A stretch of DNA of 64,000 bases from Actinomycetes bacterium (GCA_029782145.1 JAKOVH010000026.1:372001-436000); one strand, 5' to 3'. Positions 7,280 to 16,106 are shown, counted from the first letter of the stretch. Notes: generated by a model not told the origin, from the letters alone. A program made the numbers and translations.

Positions 7280-8614
7280 TCACCAGGTGGGCAGGTACCG
7301 GTCGAGCTCGAACTGGGTGACCTGGGACTTGTAGTCCATCCACTCCGAGCGCTTGTTGCGCAGGAACCACTCGAAGATGTGCTCGCCGAGGGCCTCGGCC
7401 ACCAGCTCGGAGCCCTCCATCACGTCGAGGGCGTCGGACAGCGACTGGGGCAGCGGGCGGATGCCCTCGGCGGCTCGCTCCTCGGGGGTCATCTCGAACA
7501 CGTTGGCGGTGGTCTCCGGCGGGAGGTCGTAGCCCTCCTCGATGCCCTTGAGCCCGGCGGCGAGCATCACCGAGTAGGCCAGGTAGGGGTTGCAGGCCGG
7601 GTCGGGGGAGCGGTACTCGATGCGGGTCGAGGACGACTTGCCCCGCTTGGTGACCGGCACCCGCACCAGCGCCGACTCGTTGTTGCGGGCCCAGGTGACG
7701 TAGACGGGCGCCTCGTAGCCGGCGATGAGGCGCTTGTAGGAGTTCACCAGCTGGTTGGTGACGGCGGTGATCTCGTGGCTGTGGTGGAGCAGCCCGGCGA
7801 TGAAGCCCCGGGCGACCTTCGACAAGCCGTAGGGGTCGCCCGACTCGTGGAAGGCGTTCTCGTCGCCCTCGAACAGCGACATGTGGGTGTGCATGCCCGA
7901 GCCCTGCACGCCGGCGAGGGGCTTGGGCATGAACGTGGCGAAGGCGCCCTGCTCCATGGCGATCTCCTTCACCACCAGCCGGAACGTCATCACGTTGTCG
8001 GCCATGGTGAGGGCGTCGGTGTAGCGCAGGTCGATCTCGTGCTGGCTGGGGGCGTCCTCGTGGAACGAGTACTCCACCGGGATGCCCATCGCCTCGAGCA
8101 CCAGGAGGGTGCGCTTGCGCAGGTCGCTGGCGACGTCGGCGGTGGTGAGGTCGAAGTAGCCGCCGGTGTCGAGCGGCTGGAGGGGCTGGGACGGGTCGGC
8201 GTTGGCGAAGTAGAAGAACTCCATCTGCGGGGCGACCATGAACGAGAAGCCCCGCTCGTGGGCCCGGTCGAGGTTGCGCTTGAGCACCTGGCGGGGGTCG
8301 CCCTCGAACGGGGTGCCGTCGTGGCTCAAGATGTCGCAGAACATCCGGGCCGAGATCTCCGACCCGCTGCCCCACGGCAGCAGCTCGAAGGTGTTCGGGT
8401 CGGGCTTGGCCAGGGCGTCGCTCTCCTGCACCCGGCTGAAGCCGTCGATCGCCGAGCCGTCGAAGTGCATGCCCTCCTCGAAGGCGTTCTCCAGCTCGGC
8501 CGGCGAGATGGCCACGGACTTCAGCTGCCCCAGCACGTCGGTGAACCAGAGCCGGATCAGGCGAACCCCGCGCTCCTCGACCGTCCTGAGCACGTAGTCC
8601 TGCTGTCGTTCCAT
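7280..8614 (-). CDS. Type I glutamine synthetase, non-adenylylated GlnA2-like paralogue
   Basis: 444 residues, the length of the GSI-alpha/GlnA2 group. Conserved parts include the [11 protein letters not shown] loop, the metal-binding QMEFFYF, the [14 protein letters not shown] segment and the N-K-R C-terminus. The adenylylation region reads [11 protein letters not shown], so the modifiable Tyr found in the divergent glnA is Phe here and GlnE control is not expected. It may make glutamine or, like some actinobacterial GlnA2 proteins, ligate glutamate to polyamines; sequence alone does not decide. The ATG at 8614 is preceded by GAGGATC. The gene is transcribed divergently from glnA across a region with candidate GlnR sites and is followed directly by the glnR-like gene. 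Confidence 0.88.
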   Translation of the reverse strand: MERQQDYVLRTVEERGVRLIRLWFTDVLGQLKSVAISPAELENAFEEGMHFDGSAIDGFSRVQESDALAKPDPNTFELLPWGSGSEISARMFCDILSHDGTPFEGDPRQVLKRNLDRAHERGFSFMVAPQMEFFYFANADPSQPLQPLDTGGYFDLTTADVASDLRKRTLLVLEAMGIPVEYSFHEDAPSQHEIDLRYTDALTMADNVMTFRLVVKEIAMEQGAFATFMPKPLAGVQGSGMHTHMSLFEGDENAFHESGDPYGLSKVARGFIAGLLHHSHEITAVTNQLVNSYKRLIAGYEAPVYVTWARNNESALVRVPVTKRGKSSSTRIEYRSPDPACNPYLAYSVMLAAGLKGIEEGYDLPPETTANVFEMTPEERAAEGIRPLPQSLSDALDVMEGSELVAEALGEHIFEWFLRNKRSEWMDYKSQVTQFELDRYLPTW

Positions 8615-8675
8615 GGCGAAGATCCTCGCACACGGGCTCGCCGGTTCCTCCGGGTGCGAGGCCCGCCAAGATCCG

Positions 8676-8715
8676 GTTCATGCACCGTTCACATTCGGGC
8701 AACAGGCGGGAAAAC
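8676..8715. promoter_or_regulatory. Candidate GlnR binding site array between divergent glutamine synthetase genes
   Basis: Four related half-sites run in the same orientation: GTTCAT (8676), GTTCAC (8687), GCAAC (8699) and GAAAAC (8710), with start-to-start steps of 11, 12 and 11 bp. The last three fit the actinobacterial GlnR pattern GTnAC-n6-GaAAC with n6 gaps of exactly six. Direct repeats at one helical turn are typical of OmpR-family operators. The array lies 120 bp upstream of glnA and 62 bp upstream of the glnA2-like gene. Confidence 0.5.
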
Positions 8716-8835
8716 CCGCGCTGGCAGTCTGCCGTCGGCTCAGCGACCCGGGCCGGGAACGGCCACGGGCGGTGCCCACGTCGATCCGCGGTGCGCTCGA
8801 GTCCGAGTCGCCACCGCACCCCCACAGGAGGAACC

Positions 8836-10263
8836 GTGCCGGAACGCACACCCGAAGAAGTTCTCGCCCTGGTGAAGGACGAAGGCTGCGAGTTCGTCGA
8901 CCTTCGCTTCTCGGACCTGCCGGGCATCATGCAGCACGTCACCATCCCCGCCCACGTGCTGAGCGAGGACCACTTCACCGACGGCCACGGCTTCGACGGC
9001 TCCTCGGTGCGGGGCTTCCAGGAGATCCAGGAATCGGACATGGTCCTGATCTCCGATCCCAACACCGTCTACATCGACCCGTTCATGAAGCGGAAGACCG
9101 CCGTCATCCACTGCTTCGTGGCCGACCCGGTGACGGGTGAGAGCTACAGCCGTGACCCCCGCTACGTGGCCCAGAAGGCCGAGGCGTACCTGAAGTCCAC
9201 CGGCATCGCCGACACCGCCTTCTTCGGTCCGGAGTCGGAGTTCTTCGTGTTCGACGACGTGCGGTTCGACACCAAGCCCAACGGCTCCTTCTACGAGGTC
9301 AACTCGATCGAGGGCCAGTGGAACACCGGCGCGGTGGAGGAGGGCGGCAACCTCTCGTACAAGCCTCGGACCAAGCAGGGGTACTTCCCGGTGCCGCCGA
9401 TGGACCACTACCAGGACCTGCGCTCGGACATGTCGGTCGCCCTCCACGACGTGGGCATCGAGACCGAGCTGCACCACCACGAGGTGGCGTCGGGCGGCCA
9501 GGGCGAGATCGGCATCCGGTTCAACACCCTGCTGGCCCAGGCGGACAACCTGATGACGTTCAAGTACATCCTCAAGGGCATCGCCTGGCAGGCCGGCAAG
9601 TCGCTGACGTTCATGCCGAAGCCGATCTTCGAGGACAACGGCTCGGGCATGCACACCCACCAGTCGCTGTGGAAGGGCGGCGAGCCGCTGTTCTACGACG
9701 AGGCCGGTTACGCCGGACTCTCCGACGTCGCCCGGTGGTACATCGGCGGCCTGCTGCACCACGCCCACGCGGTGATCGCCTTCACCAACCCCACCACCAA
9801 CAGCTTCAAGCGCCTGGTGCCGGGCTACGAAGCGCCGGTCAACCTGGTGTACAGCCAGCGCAACCGCTCGGCGTCGTGCCGCATCCCGCTCGCCTCGCAG
9901 AGCCCGAAGGCCAAGCGCATCGAGTTCCGGTGCCCCGACTCCACCTCGAACCCGTACCTCGCCTTCTCGGCGATGATGCTGGCGGGCCTCGACGGGATCC
10001 AGAACCGCATCGAGCCGCCCGCGCCGGTCGACAAGGACCTCTACGACCTGCCGCCGGAGGAGCTGGCCAAGGTGCCGCAGGTGCCGTCGTCGCTCGACGA
10101 GGCGCTGCTCGCCCTGGAGGCCGACAACGACTTCCTGAAGGCCGGCGGTGTGTTCACCGACGACCTCATCGAGACCTGGATCGGCTACAAGCGGGTCAAC
10201 GAGATCGACGCCATCCGGCTGCGGCCCCACCCCTACGAGTTCAACCTCTACTACGACATCTGA
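8836..10263 (+). CDS. glnA: Type I glutamine synthetase GlnA (GSI-beta, adenylylatable)
   Basis: 475 residues. It makes glutamine from glutamate, ammonia and ATP as a cytosolic dodecamer. Visible signatures: [22 protein letters not shown], the NTGAVEEGG loop, [11 protein letters not shown] and the [18 protein letters not shown] stretch. The adenylylation site DLYDLPPEE is present with Tyr at about residue 403, matching Tyr397 of the enterobacterial enzyme. A GlnE gene sits 16 kb away, so covalent control is expected. The GTG start at 8836 follows the ribosome site AGGAGG by 5 nt. Candidate GlnR half-sites lie upstream and a strong hairpin follows the stop codon. Confidence 0.97.
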   Translation: MPERTPEEVLALVKDEGCEFVDLRFSDLPGIMQHVTIPAHVLSEDHFTDGHGFDGSSVRGFQEIQESDMVLISDPNTVYIDPFMKRKTAVIHCFVADPVTGESYSRDPRYVAQKAEAYLKSTGIADTAFFGPESEFFVFDDVRFDTKPNGSFYEVNSIEGQWNTGAVEEGGNLSYKPRTKQGYFPVPPMDHYQDLRSDMSVALHDVGIETELHHHEVASGGQGEIGIRFNTLLAQADNLMTFKYILKGIAWQAGKSLTFMPKPIFEDNGSGMHTHQSLWKGGEPLFYDEAGYAGLSDVARWYIGGLLHHAHAVIAFTNPTTNSFKRLVPGYEAPVNLVYSQRNRSASCRIPLASQSPKAKRIEFRCPDSTSNPYLAFSAMMLAGLDGIQNRIEPPAPVDKDLYDLPPEELAKVPQVPSSLDEALLALEADNDFLKAGGVFTDDLIETWIGYKRVNEIDAIRLRPHPYEFNLYYDI

Positions 10264-10270
10264 CGGGCAA

Positions 10271-10304
10271 GGCCGCTGACCTGCGGAGACGTGGGTCAGC
10301 GGCC
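10271..10304 (+). terminator. Terminator hairpin after glnA
   Basis: GGCCGCTGACC (10271-10281) pairs perfectly with GGTCAGCGGCC (10294-10304) across a 12-nt loop, starting 8 nt after the glnA stop codon. No long T tract follows. Confidence 0.75.
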
Positions 10305-10329
10305 CGCCATCAATTCCTACTTGCGGTAG

Positions 10330-10428
10330 GCGATCGAGCTGGGAGGCGGCGTCGTGCTGACGGGTGACCCCGACGATCTCGAGCCGCTCGCGAGCGGCCA
10401 TCCCGAGGTCGTGATCAGCGCGCTGTAG
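10330..10428 (+). pseudogene. C-terminal remnant of a PIN-domain (VapC-like) toxin
   Basis: A 32-codon frame closed by TAG at 10426-10428 encodes AIELGGGVVLTGDPDDLEPL followed by ASGHPEVVISAL. The pattern V-V-T-x-D-P-x-D-L-x-x-L then a short terminal strand is the usual C-terminus of PIN-domain ribonucleases, carrying the last conserved Asp. A TAG directly precedes it in frame (10327-10329) and no upstream PIN sequence, start codon or antitoxin is visible, so it is a decayed fragment. It sits right behind the glnA terminator. The match is short, hence moderate confidence. Confidence 0.5.
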
Positions 10429-10478
10429 CCGCTGACGCTTCGGTCGGCTCGATGTCCCGCATCAGGGTCGGAGCCGGG

Positions 10479-11753
10479 TCAGAAGACGCCGATGCCGGCG
10501 GCCTCGTTGCGCTCGCGCCACTGCTCCTTGGGCATGCGGGTGACATCGACGTCGGTGGCCTTGGCCCGCAGGGCGCCGACGGTGGCCTGGTCCTTGGGGG
10601 TGCGCGCGAACGGGTCCCAGTCGAAGAACCGGCAGGTGTTCTCCCAGGTGATCTTGTTGATCTCCTCGTCGGTGCACCCGGCGTCCTGGAACTCCTTCCA
10701 GGCGAACTCCGGCGACTCCGGCCACGTGGTGTCGGTGTGGGGGTAGTCGCACTCCCACGCGATGTTGTCGATGCCGATCCGGTTGCGCAGCTCCAGGCCC
10801 GACGGGTCGGTGATGAAGCAGGCGAGCACGTGCTCGCGGAAGACCTCGGAGGGCAGCTTCCCGCCGAAGTCGTCGGCATGGTTGAGCCACGCCTGGTTCG
10901 TGTAGTGGCGGTCGATCCGGTCGAAGTAGAAGGGGATCCAACCGATCCCGCCCTCCGACAGCGCGACCTTGAGGTCGGGGAACTGCCGCAGGGTGGGCCC
11001 GAAGAGCAGGTCCTGGGCGGTGATGGCGCTGATCTGGCAGGCCAGCACCATGAGGTGGTCGATGGGCGCTTCGGGCGCCCGCTTGATGACGTCGAAGCCA
11101 GCCCCGATGTGCAGCGACAGCACGATGTTCTCGTCGCACATCGCCTTCATCATCGGGTCCCAGTAGCCGGAGAGGAAGCTCGGGTAGCCCTGCACGTGGG
11201 GAGTCTCGAGGAAGCTGATCGAGCGGCAGCCCTTCTTGCCGACCCGGTGGACCTCCTCGGCGGCCAGCTCGACGTCCCACATGGGCACGATGCACAGGGG
11301 GATGAAGCGGCCCGGGTAGGCGGCGCACCACTCGTCGAGGACCCAGTCGTTGTAGGCGCGGAGCATCACGAGCGACACGTCCTTGTCGTGCGACTCGGCG
11401 AACGTGCGGGCGTTCCAGCCCGCCATCGTGGGGAAGTTCATCGAGGCGAGCATGCCGTTGGCGTCCATGTCGCGCACCCGCTCGTGCACGTCGAAGCAGC
11501 CCGGGCGGAGCTCCGAGTAGGTGCCGGGGTTGAAGCCCCACTGCTCGCGGGGCCAGCCGACGGTGGCGGCCATGCCGAACGGGGTCGAGGACGCCTCGCC
11601 CTGGAAGACCCACTCGTCGATGCCGGTGCTCGGGTTGCGCACGACCTTGGGCACCTGGTCGAGGTACGCCTTCGGCACGTGGTTCTCGTACATGTCAGGT
11701 GGCTCGATGAAGTGGTCGTCGATGCTGACCAGGATCATGTCCTCGAGCTGCAT
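10479..11753 (-). CDS. Amidohydrolase-2 family metal-dependent hydrolase
   Basis: 424 residues. This ACMSD-like TIM-barrel family performs decarboxylation or hydrolysis with one metal ion. The N-terminal ISIDDHFIEPPDMYENH supplies the first conserved acidic and His ligands, LHIGAGFD the middle His, and WECDYPHTDTTWP the metal/catalytic Asp and His near the C-terminus. The ATG at 11753 is preferred because GGGGAGGACATC places a ribosome site 6 nt upstream. An upstream in-frame extension to 11915 would run into the divergent promoter. Substrate is not predictable. Divergent from a bicupin gene and paralogous in fold to the gene at 24794-26215. Confidence 0.82.
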   Translation of the reverse strand: MQLEDMILVSIDDHFIEPPDMYENHVPKAYLDQVPKVVRNPSTGIDEWVFQGEASSTPFGMAATVGWPREQWGFNPGTYSELRPGCFDVHERVRDMDANGMLASMNFPTMAGWNARTFAESHDKDVSLVMLRAYNDWVLDEWCAAYPGRFIPLCIVPMWDVELAAEEVHRVGKKGCRSISFLETPHVQGYPSFLSGYWDPMMKAMCDENIVLSLHIGAGFDVIKRAPEAPIDHLMVLACQISAITAQDLLFGPTLRQFPDLKVALSEGGIGWIPFYFDRIDRHYTNQAWLNHADDFGGKLPSEVFREHVLACFITDPSGLELRNRIGIDNIAWECDYPHTDTTWPESPEFAWKEFQDAGCTDEEINKITWENTCRFFDWDPFARTPKDQATVGALRAKATDVDVTRMPKEQWRERNEAAGIGVF

Positions 11754-11833
11754 GATGTCCTCCCCTCGCCGGCGGGCGGGGCCCTGGGCGGTTGCCCGGA
11801 CGGTCGGCCCGCCGGTGCGCGTGAGGGGCATCG

Positions 11834-11879
11834 TACCCAGGCTGACGTGGGTGTCAGGAGCCGGGCCCTCGGCTACCTT
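11834..11879. promoter_or_regulatory. Divergent promoter pair for amidohydrolase and bicupin
   Basis: On the minus strand TACGAT (11839-11834) is a -10-like box about 80 nt ahead of the amidohydrolase start. On the plus strand TACCTT (11874-11879) lies 26 nt ahead of the bicupin ATG, which has its own AGGAGGG ribosome site. Boxes were picked by eye. Confidence 0.35.
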
Positions 11880-11905
11880 TCCGACCGCCGACGGCGAGGA
11901 GGGCG

Positions 11906-12829
11906 ATGGTGGCACCTGGCGTGAGGTGCGTGGTGACCGGGATCGACGGCGGGGTCGCAGTCGTCCGCTCCGACGCGGCGGTCGATGGGAGCGAGCCGCT
12001 GCCGGGCGTCACCGTGTGGCCGCTGCTGCACCTGGCCGGGCCGGTTCGGGGCTACGACGACGGGGCTCCCCGAGCCGCCGCGGGCCGGCTCGAGCCGGGA
12101 GGGGTCTCGGTGCAGGTGGTGGAGCGGCAGCCGGGCGACGGCTGGCCCGACGGCGGCGGCTGGCGCCGGTCCGGCACCCAGGACCTCACGGTCGTGGCGT
12201 CCGGCCGGTTGCTGGCGGGGTTGGACGGCGGCGAGGTCGAGCTGGGTCCGGGCGACACGCTGGTGAACCTCGGCGCCCGGCACCGGCTCCGGGCGCTCGG
12301 CGGGCCGTGCCGGGTGCTCACGACGCACCTGGCGCCAGGGGCCGGAGCGCCGGTCGGACTCGCCGTGCGAGAGGGCGGCGACGGCGCCAGCGGTGTGCGC
12401 CGGGTGGTGGTCGGTGTCGGCCCCGACGGGCGCTCCAGCGTGCGCCACGACGGTGAGCCGGCCCAGGTCCTCGTTGGCGGGTCCGGGGTGGTGCTCGCCG
12501 ACGTCTGGCAGACAGGCGGCCCGTTGCGAGCGCTCGACCAGGGCGGTGACAGCGACGAGGGCTGGCGCGTCGAGCCGGTCGGGCGGGGTGTCGCCGTCGG
12601 GACGGTCGAGCTCCCGCCCGGCGACTACTCGGCCGCCGCCCACTGGCACGCCACCGAGACCATCGACGTCGACCTCGTCCTGTCCGGCCGCCTCGAGCTG
12701 CACCTCCGGGACCTGCCACCGGTCCTGCTCGAACCGGGCGACGTGGTGGTGCAGCGGGGCACCGACCACCGCTGGCAGCCCCTCGGCGCCGAGGCGATGC
12801 GCATGGCCACCGTGCGGCTCGGCGTCTGA
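11906..12829 (+). CDS. Two-domain cupin protein
   Basis: 307 residues. The C-terminal half is a recognisable cupin: AAHWHATETIDVDLVLSGRL gives the His-x-His...Glu metal motif, and LEPGDVVVQRGTDHRWQ gives the G-D...H second motif. The N-terminal half repeats the fold more weakly (ELGPGDTLVNLGARHRL). Such bicupins occur among dioxygenases and small-molecule sensors; the substrate is unknown. The ATG at 11906 follows AGGAGGGCG. It is divergent from an amidohydrolase, consistent with a shared catabolic pathway, but that is only context. Confidence 0.75.
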   Translation: MVAPGVRCVVTGIDGGVAVVRSDAAVDGSEPLPGVTVWPLLHLAGPVRGYDDGAPRAAAGRLEPGGVSVQVVERQPGDGWPDGGGWRRSGTQDLTVVASGRLLAGLDGGEVELGPGDTLVNLGARHRLRALGGPCRVLTTHLAPGAGAPVGLAVREGGDGASGVRRVVVGVGPDGRSSVRHDGEPAQVLVGGSGVVLADVWQTGGPLRALDQGGDSDEGWRVEPVGRGVAVGTVELPPGDYSAAAHWHATETIDVDLVLSGRLELHLRDLPPVLLEPGDVVVQRGTDHRWQPLGAEAMRMATVRLGV

Positions 12830-12856
12830 TCATCCTGCCCGCGGCTGTTCGCCAGC

Positions 12857-13825
12857 TCAGGGGATGAGCGCCACCTTGCCGGCGACCCGCCGCTCGGCCA
12901 GGTCCGCCAGGGCCCGGCCGGCCTCCTCCAGCGGATAGGTGGTGGGCTCGACCGGGTGCAGCCGGCCGTCGCCGATCAGGGCCAGCACCTCGGCCACCAG
13001 CGCGTCGTTCTCCCGGGGGTGGCGGCCGGCCCATCCGCCCCACTCCACGCCGACCACCCGTCGGTTCCGCAGCAGGATCTGGTTGGCCGGCAGCTGGGGG
13101 ATGCCGGCCACGAAGCCGATCACCAGGTAGGTGCCCTCGTCGCCCAGGGCCCGCAGGCAGCGCTCGCCGAGCTCGCCGCCGACCGGGTCGTAGACGAGGT
13201 CCACGCCGCCGTCGCCCAGCTCCCGGGCCCTCGCCTTCACGTCCTCGGTCGAGGAGTCGATGAGCGCGCTCGCACCGCGCTCGGCGGCCAGCGCCCGCTT
13301 GTCGTCGGTGGAGGCGGCGGCGTACACGTCGAGCCCGAGGGCGACACCGATGTCGACCGCCGCCAGCCCCACACCACCGCCGGCGCCGAGCACGAGCATC
13401 CGCTGGCCAGGCGACGTCTGCACCCGGCGGGTGAGCGCGAACCAGCCGGTGAGGTAGCTCTGCATGAACGTGGCGGCCTGCCCGTCGGTCAACGACTCCG
13501 GGAGGGCGAGGCAGCGGTCGGCCCGCACCACTGCTTCGCTCACGTAGCCACCGATGCCGACGTTGGCGAAGACCCGCTGGCCCACGTGCCGGTCGGTGAC
13601 CCCGCCGCCGACCTCGACGATGTGGCCGACGAGCTCCATGCCGGGCGTGAACGGCGCCGGGATCTTGACCTGGTAGAGCCCCTGCACCATGAGCCCCTCG
13701 ACGTAGTTCACCCCGCACGCCGACACGGCGACGCGCACGTCGAACGGCTCCAGCGGCGCTGGCGGTCGCTCCTCGACGACCAGCTGGTCGACCGGGCCCC
13801 ACTCCCTGCACACCACCGCTCGCAT
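12857..13825 (-). CDS. Zinc-independent quinone oxidoreductase-like medium-chain dehydrogenase
   Basis: 322 residues, the length of NADPH:quinone oxidoreductases (QOR/CAD group of the MDR superfamily). A GroES-like N-terminal domain contains VSACGVNYVEGLMVQG, PGMELVGHIVEVGGGV and no structural-zinc cysteine cluster. The Rossmann domain shows LVLGAGGGVGLAAVDIG at about 145-162 and later GVEWGGW. It likely reduces a quinone or an alpha,beta-unsaturated carbonyl with NADPH. The ATG at 13825 is 8 nt after TACGCT on the minus strand, suggesting leaderless transcription. It faces an SDR gene divergently. Confidence 0.85.
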   Translation of the reverse strand: MRAVVCREWGPVDQLVVEERPPAPLEPFDVRVAVSACGVNYVEGLMVQGLYQVKIPAPFTPGMELVGHIVEVGGGVTDRHVGQRVFANVGIGGYVSEAVVRADRCLALPESLTDGQAATFMQSYLTGWFALTRRVQTSPGQRMLVLGAGGGVGLAAVDIGVALGLDVYAAASTDDKRALAAERGASALIDSSTEDVKARARELGDGGVDLVYDPVGGELGERCLRALGDEGTYLVIGFVAGIPQLPANQILLRNRRVVGVEWGGWAGRHPRENDALVAEVLALIGDGRLHPVEPTTYPLEEAGRALADLAERRVAGKVALIP

Positions 13826-13907
13826 GGGCAGGCAGCGTAGGTGGCCTCGCTGTGCCCTTCGGCCTGTGCGGGTTGTGCGGGTGGTGCCGGGCTGCCACCA
13901 TCGGACG

Positions 13908-14705
13908 ATGCTTGTCAGTGCAAAGGACATGGAGGGCAGGGTCGCTCTGGTCGTCGGCGCCGGGCCCGGGATCGGGCGGGCCTGCGCCCTCGCCTTCGCT
14001 CGCGCCGGGGCCGACGTCGTGGTGGCCGCCCGGCGAGCAGAGCCCCTCGCCGCCCTGGCCGGCGACGTCGCGAGCCTCACCGGTCGACAGGTCGAGCCGA
14101 TCGTCGCGGACCTGTCCGAGGTCGGCTCGTGCGTCGCGCTGGTCGATGCCGCGGTCGATCGGCTCGGGGGCATCGACGCCCTCGTCACGGTGGCCACCGC
14201 CGGCGGCGGCCAGGTCGCCGTCGACGAGGCCGACTGGGACCAGTGGCGGCGAGCTTTCGAGGTCAACGTCATCGGCACCATGGAGGTCAGCCGGCTCGCC
14301 GCCCGGTCGATGGCCCAGCGCGGCGCGGGCGCGATCGTGCACGTCGGCACCTTCGGCACCCACGCCCTGCCCGCCCGCCAGGCGGCCTACACCGCGACCA
14401 AGCAGGCCGCCCTCTCGGCGTCGAAGACCCTGGCCAAGGAGCTCGGTCCGTCCGGCACCAGGGTGAACGTGGTGACCCCCGGCTACGTCGAGGGCGACAA
14501 CCTCGACGCGCTGTTCCAGGGCGTCGCCGAGCGGACCGGGGAGCCGCTGGAGGACGTGTCGGCGCGCATGGCCAGGACCGCCGCCCTGCGCCGCCACGTC
14601 ACTCCCGACGACATCGCCGAGACGGTGCTGTTCCTGTGCTCGGACCGGGCTCGGGGCATCACCGGCGTGGAGGTGCCGGTCACCGCCGGCCAGCATCCGC
14701 TCTGA
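13908..14705 (+). CDS. Short-chain dehydrogenase/reductase
   Basis: 265 residues, a classical SDR. The nucleotide-binding motif is VGAGPGIGRA (variant TGxxxGIG) near residue 17 and the active-site YTATK is at about 162-166. The catalytic Ser position, 13 residues before Tyr, appears to be Thr (HVGTFGTHALP), an uncommon but tolerated change. The C-terminal GITGVEVPVTAGQ is the usual dimer/substrate tail. The substrate is unknown; neighbours suggest lipid or steroid-like degradation. It ends just before a very strong inverted repeat. Confidence 0.85.
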   Translation: MLVSAKDMEGRVALVVGAGPGIGRACALAFARAGADVVVAARRAEPLAALAGDVASLTGRQVEPIVADLSEVGSCVALVDAAVDRLGGIDALVTVATAGGGQVAVDEADWDQWRRAFEVNVIGTMEVSRLAARSMAQRGAGAIVHVGTFGTHALPARQAAYTATKQAALSASKTLAKELGPSGTRVNVVTPGYVEGDNLDALFQGVAERTGEPLEDVSARMARTAALRRHVTPDDIAETVLFLCSDRARGITGVEVPVTAGQHPL

Positions 14706-14745
14706 GGACCCGCCGCCGCGTCGGTCTCCGCACGAGACCGCGGCG

Positions 14746-14792
14746 CACCCGTGGAGGGGAGGTCGCGGGACGCGACCTCCCCTCCACGGGTG
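14746..14792. terminator. Perfect 22-bp inverted repeat, bidirectional terminator
   Basis: Arm 14746-14767 (begins CACCCGTGGAGG) pairs without mismatch to arm 14771-14792 across a 3-nt GGA loop. It lies between the convergent SDR and acyl-CoA dehydrogenase genes, 6 bp from the stop codon of the latter, so it probably ends both transcripts. Its length and perfection are beyond an ordinary terminator. Confidence 0.75.
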
Positions 14793-14798
14793 TGGTGG

Positions 14799-15986
14799 TC
14801 ACTTCGGGATCTCGCTCCAGGGGACGTCCTTGTCGACCCGGATGTCGCCGGGCAGGCCGAGCATGCGCTCACCGAGGATGTTGCGCATGATCTCCGAGGT
14901 GCCGCCCTCGATGGTGTTGGCCCGCGAGCGCAGGAAGCGGCCGGTGCGGCTCTTCATCGACTCAGAGCTGCGGGTCATGGGGTAGCCCGGCTCGTGCAGC
15001 ATGCCGCCGGCGCCCTCGAGGTCGACGATCGCCGACTGGATGGCCTGGTTCAGCTCGGCCGACGCCAGCTTGGCCACCGAGCCTTCCGGCCCGGGGTTGC
15101 CGCCGCGGGCGGACTCCTTGGCCCGCGCGTTGGTGAGCCGACCCACCTCGGCCTCGAGCCACAGCTGGGCCACCCGGTCACGCCAGACGGCCCGTTCGGC
15201 GCCGTCGAGCTGGTCGCGCCGCTCTTCCCAGACCCTGACCAGGTCGGCGATGGGGCCCGAGCCTCGGGGCGCGGGACCGCCGGCCAGGGCGACGCGCTCG
15301 TTCATGAGGGTGGTGGTGGCGACGCGCCAGCCCTCGCCCTCGGCGCCGAGCCGGTCGGAGTCGGGGATGCGCACGTCGGTGAGGAACACCTCGTTGAACT
15401 CGGCCTCACCGGTCATCTGGAAGAGCGGCCGCACCTCGACGCCGGGGGCGTGCATGTCGAGCACGAAGTACGACAGGCCCTTGTGCTTGGGCACCTCGGG
15501 GTTGGTGCGCACGAGCAGCATGCCGAAGCTCGACACGTGGGCGAGCGTCGTCCACACCTTCTGGCCGTTGACGACCCACTCGTCGCCGTCGCGCACGGCT
15601 CGGCTGGGGATGCCGGCGACGTCGGAGCCGTGGGTGGGCTCGGAGAACAGCTGGCACCAGATGTCCTCGCCCGTGAAGATCCGCTTCAGGTGCTTGTCCT
15701 TCAGCTCGTCGCTGCCGTAGGCGAGCACCGTGGGCGCGCCCATGCCGATGCCGATGGGGTTGATGCGCAGGTCCTCGTAGCGCACGCCGTGGGAGCGCAG
15801 GACCTCGTCGACCACGCCCTGCTGGCCCCGCGTGCCGCCCAGGCCGCCGTAGCCCTCGGGGAAGTGCACCAGCGCCAAGCCTGCGTCCCACTGGGCGCTG
15901 CGGAAGCGCACCTGGTCGTCGAGGAAGTCGCGGCACTCCTCGACGAGCTTCTCGGTGCGGCCGGCGATGTCCTGGTCGCTGTACAT
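14799..15986 (-). CDS. Acyl-CoA dehydrogenase family protein
   Basis: 395 residues. Flavin-dependent alpha,beta-dehydrogenation of an acyl-CoA or CoA-linked side chain. Visible features: an N-terminal helical domain, the FAD/substrate loop CQLFSEPTHGSDVAG at about 110-125, the beta-domain VNGQKVWTTLAH, and the C-terminal RSRANTIEGGTSEIMRNILG that binds the flavin of the partner subunit. This GTSEI tail is typical of actinobacterial FadE proteins. The ATG at 15986 follows GAGGGGAG. A 20-bp near-palindrome lies 62 bp upstream and an enoyl-CoA hydratase gene is next on the same strand. Confidence 0.92.
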   Translation of the reverse strand: MYSDQDIAGRTEKLVEECRDFLDDQVRFRSAQWDAGLALVHFPEGYGGLGGTRGQQGVVDEVLRSHGVRYEDLRINPIGIGMGAPTVLAYGSDELKDKHLKRIFTGEDIWCQLFSEPTHGSDVAGIPSRAVRDGDEWVVNGQKVWTTLAHVSSFGMLLVRTNPEVPKHKGLSYFVLDMHAPGVEVRPLFQMTGEAEFNEVFLTDVRIPDSDRLGAEGEGWRVATTTLMNERVALAGGPAPRGSGPIADLVRVWEERRDQLDGAERAVWRDRVAQLWLEAEVGRLTNARAKESARGGNPGPEGSVAKLASAELNQAIQSAIVDLEGAGGMLHEPGYPMTRSSESMKSRTGRFLRSRANTIEGGTSEIMRNILGERMLGLPGDIRVDKDVPWSEIPK

Positions 15987-16047
15987 CCCTCATCTCCCCT
16001 CGGGCCGACGAGCCGGTGCCCGCTCGGTGCGGCCCACCACGGTAGCC

Positions 16048-16067
16048 GAGAACATCGTTATATTCTC
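16048..16067. promoter_or_regulatory. Near-palindromic 20-bp candidate operator
   Basis: The AT-richest spot of the region reads GAGAACAT, four central bases, ATATTCTC. GAGAAyAT on one side mirrors ATrTTCTC on the other, 8 bp per arm with a single asymmetric position. Length and symmetry resemble TetR-family operators, which commonly control actinobacterial fatty-acid and sterol degradation genes. It lies upstream of the acyl-CoA dehydrogenase gene and overlaps its likely promoter. Confidence 0.45.
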
Positions 16068-16106
16068 TTCCCCTCCGCCCTCGGTCCGTCGGCCTTCGGG
16101 TGGTGC

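Noticed and set aside
10479..11915. Longer start for the amidohydrolase (54 extra residues)
   Set aside because: It would cover the divergent promoter and lacks a ribosome site; ATG 11753 has GGGGAGG 6 nt upstream and begins at the domain.
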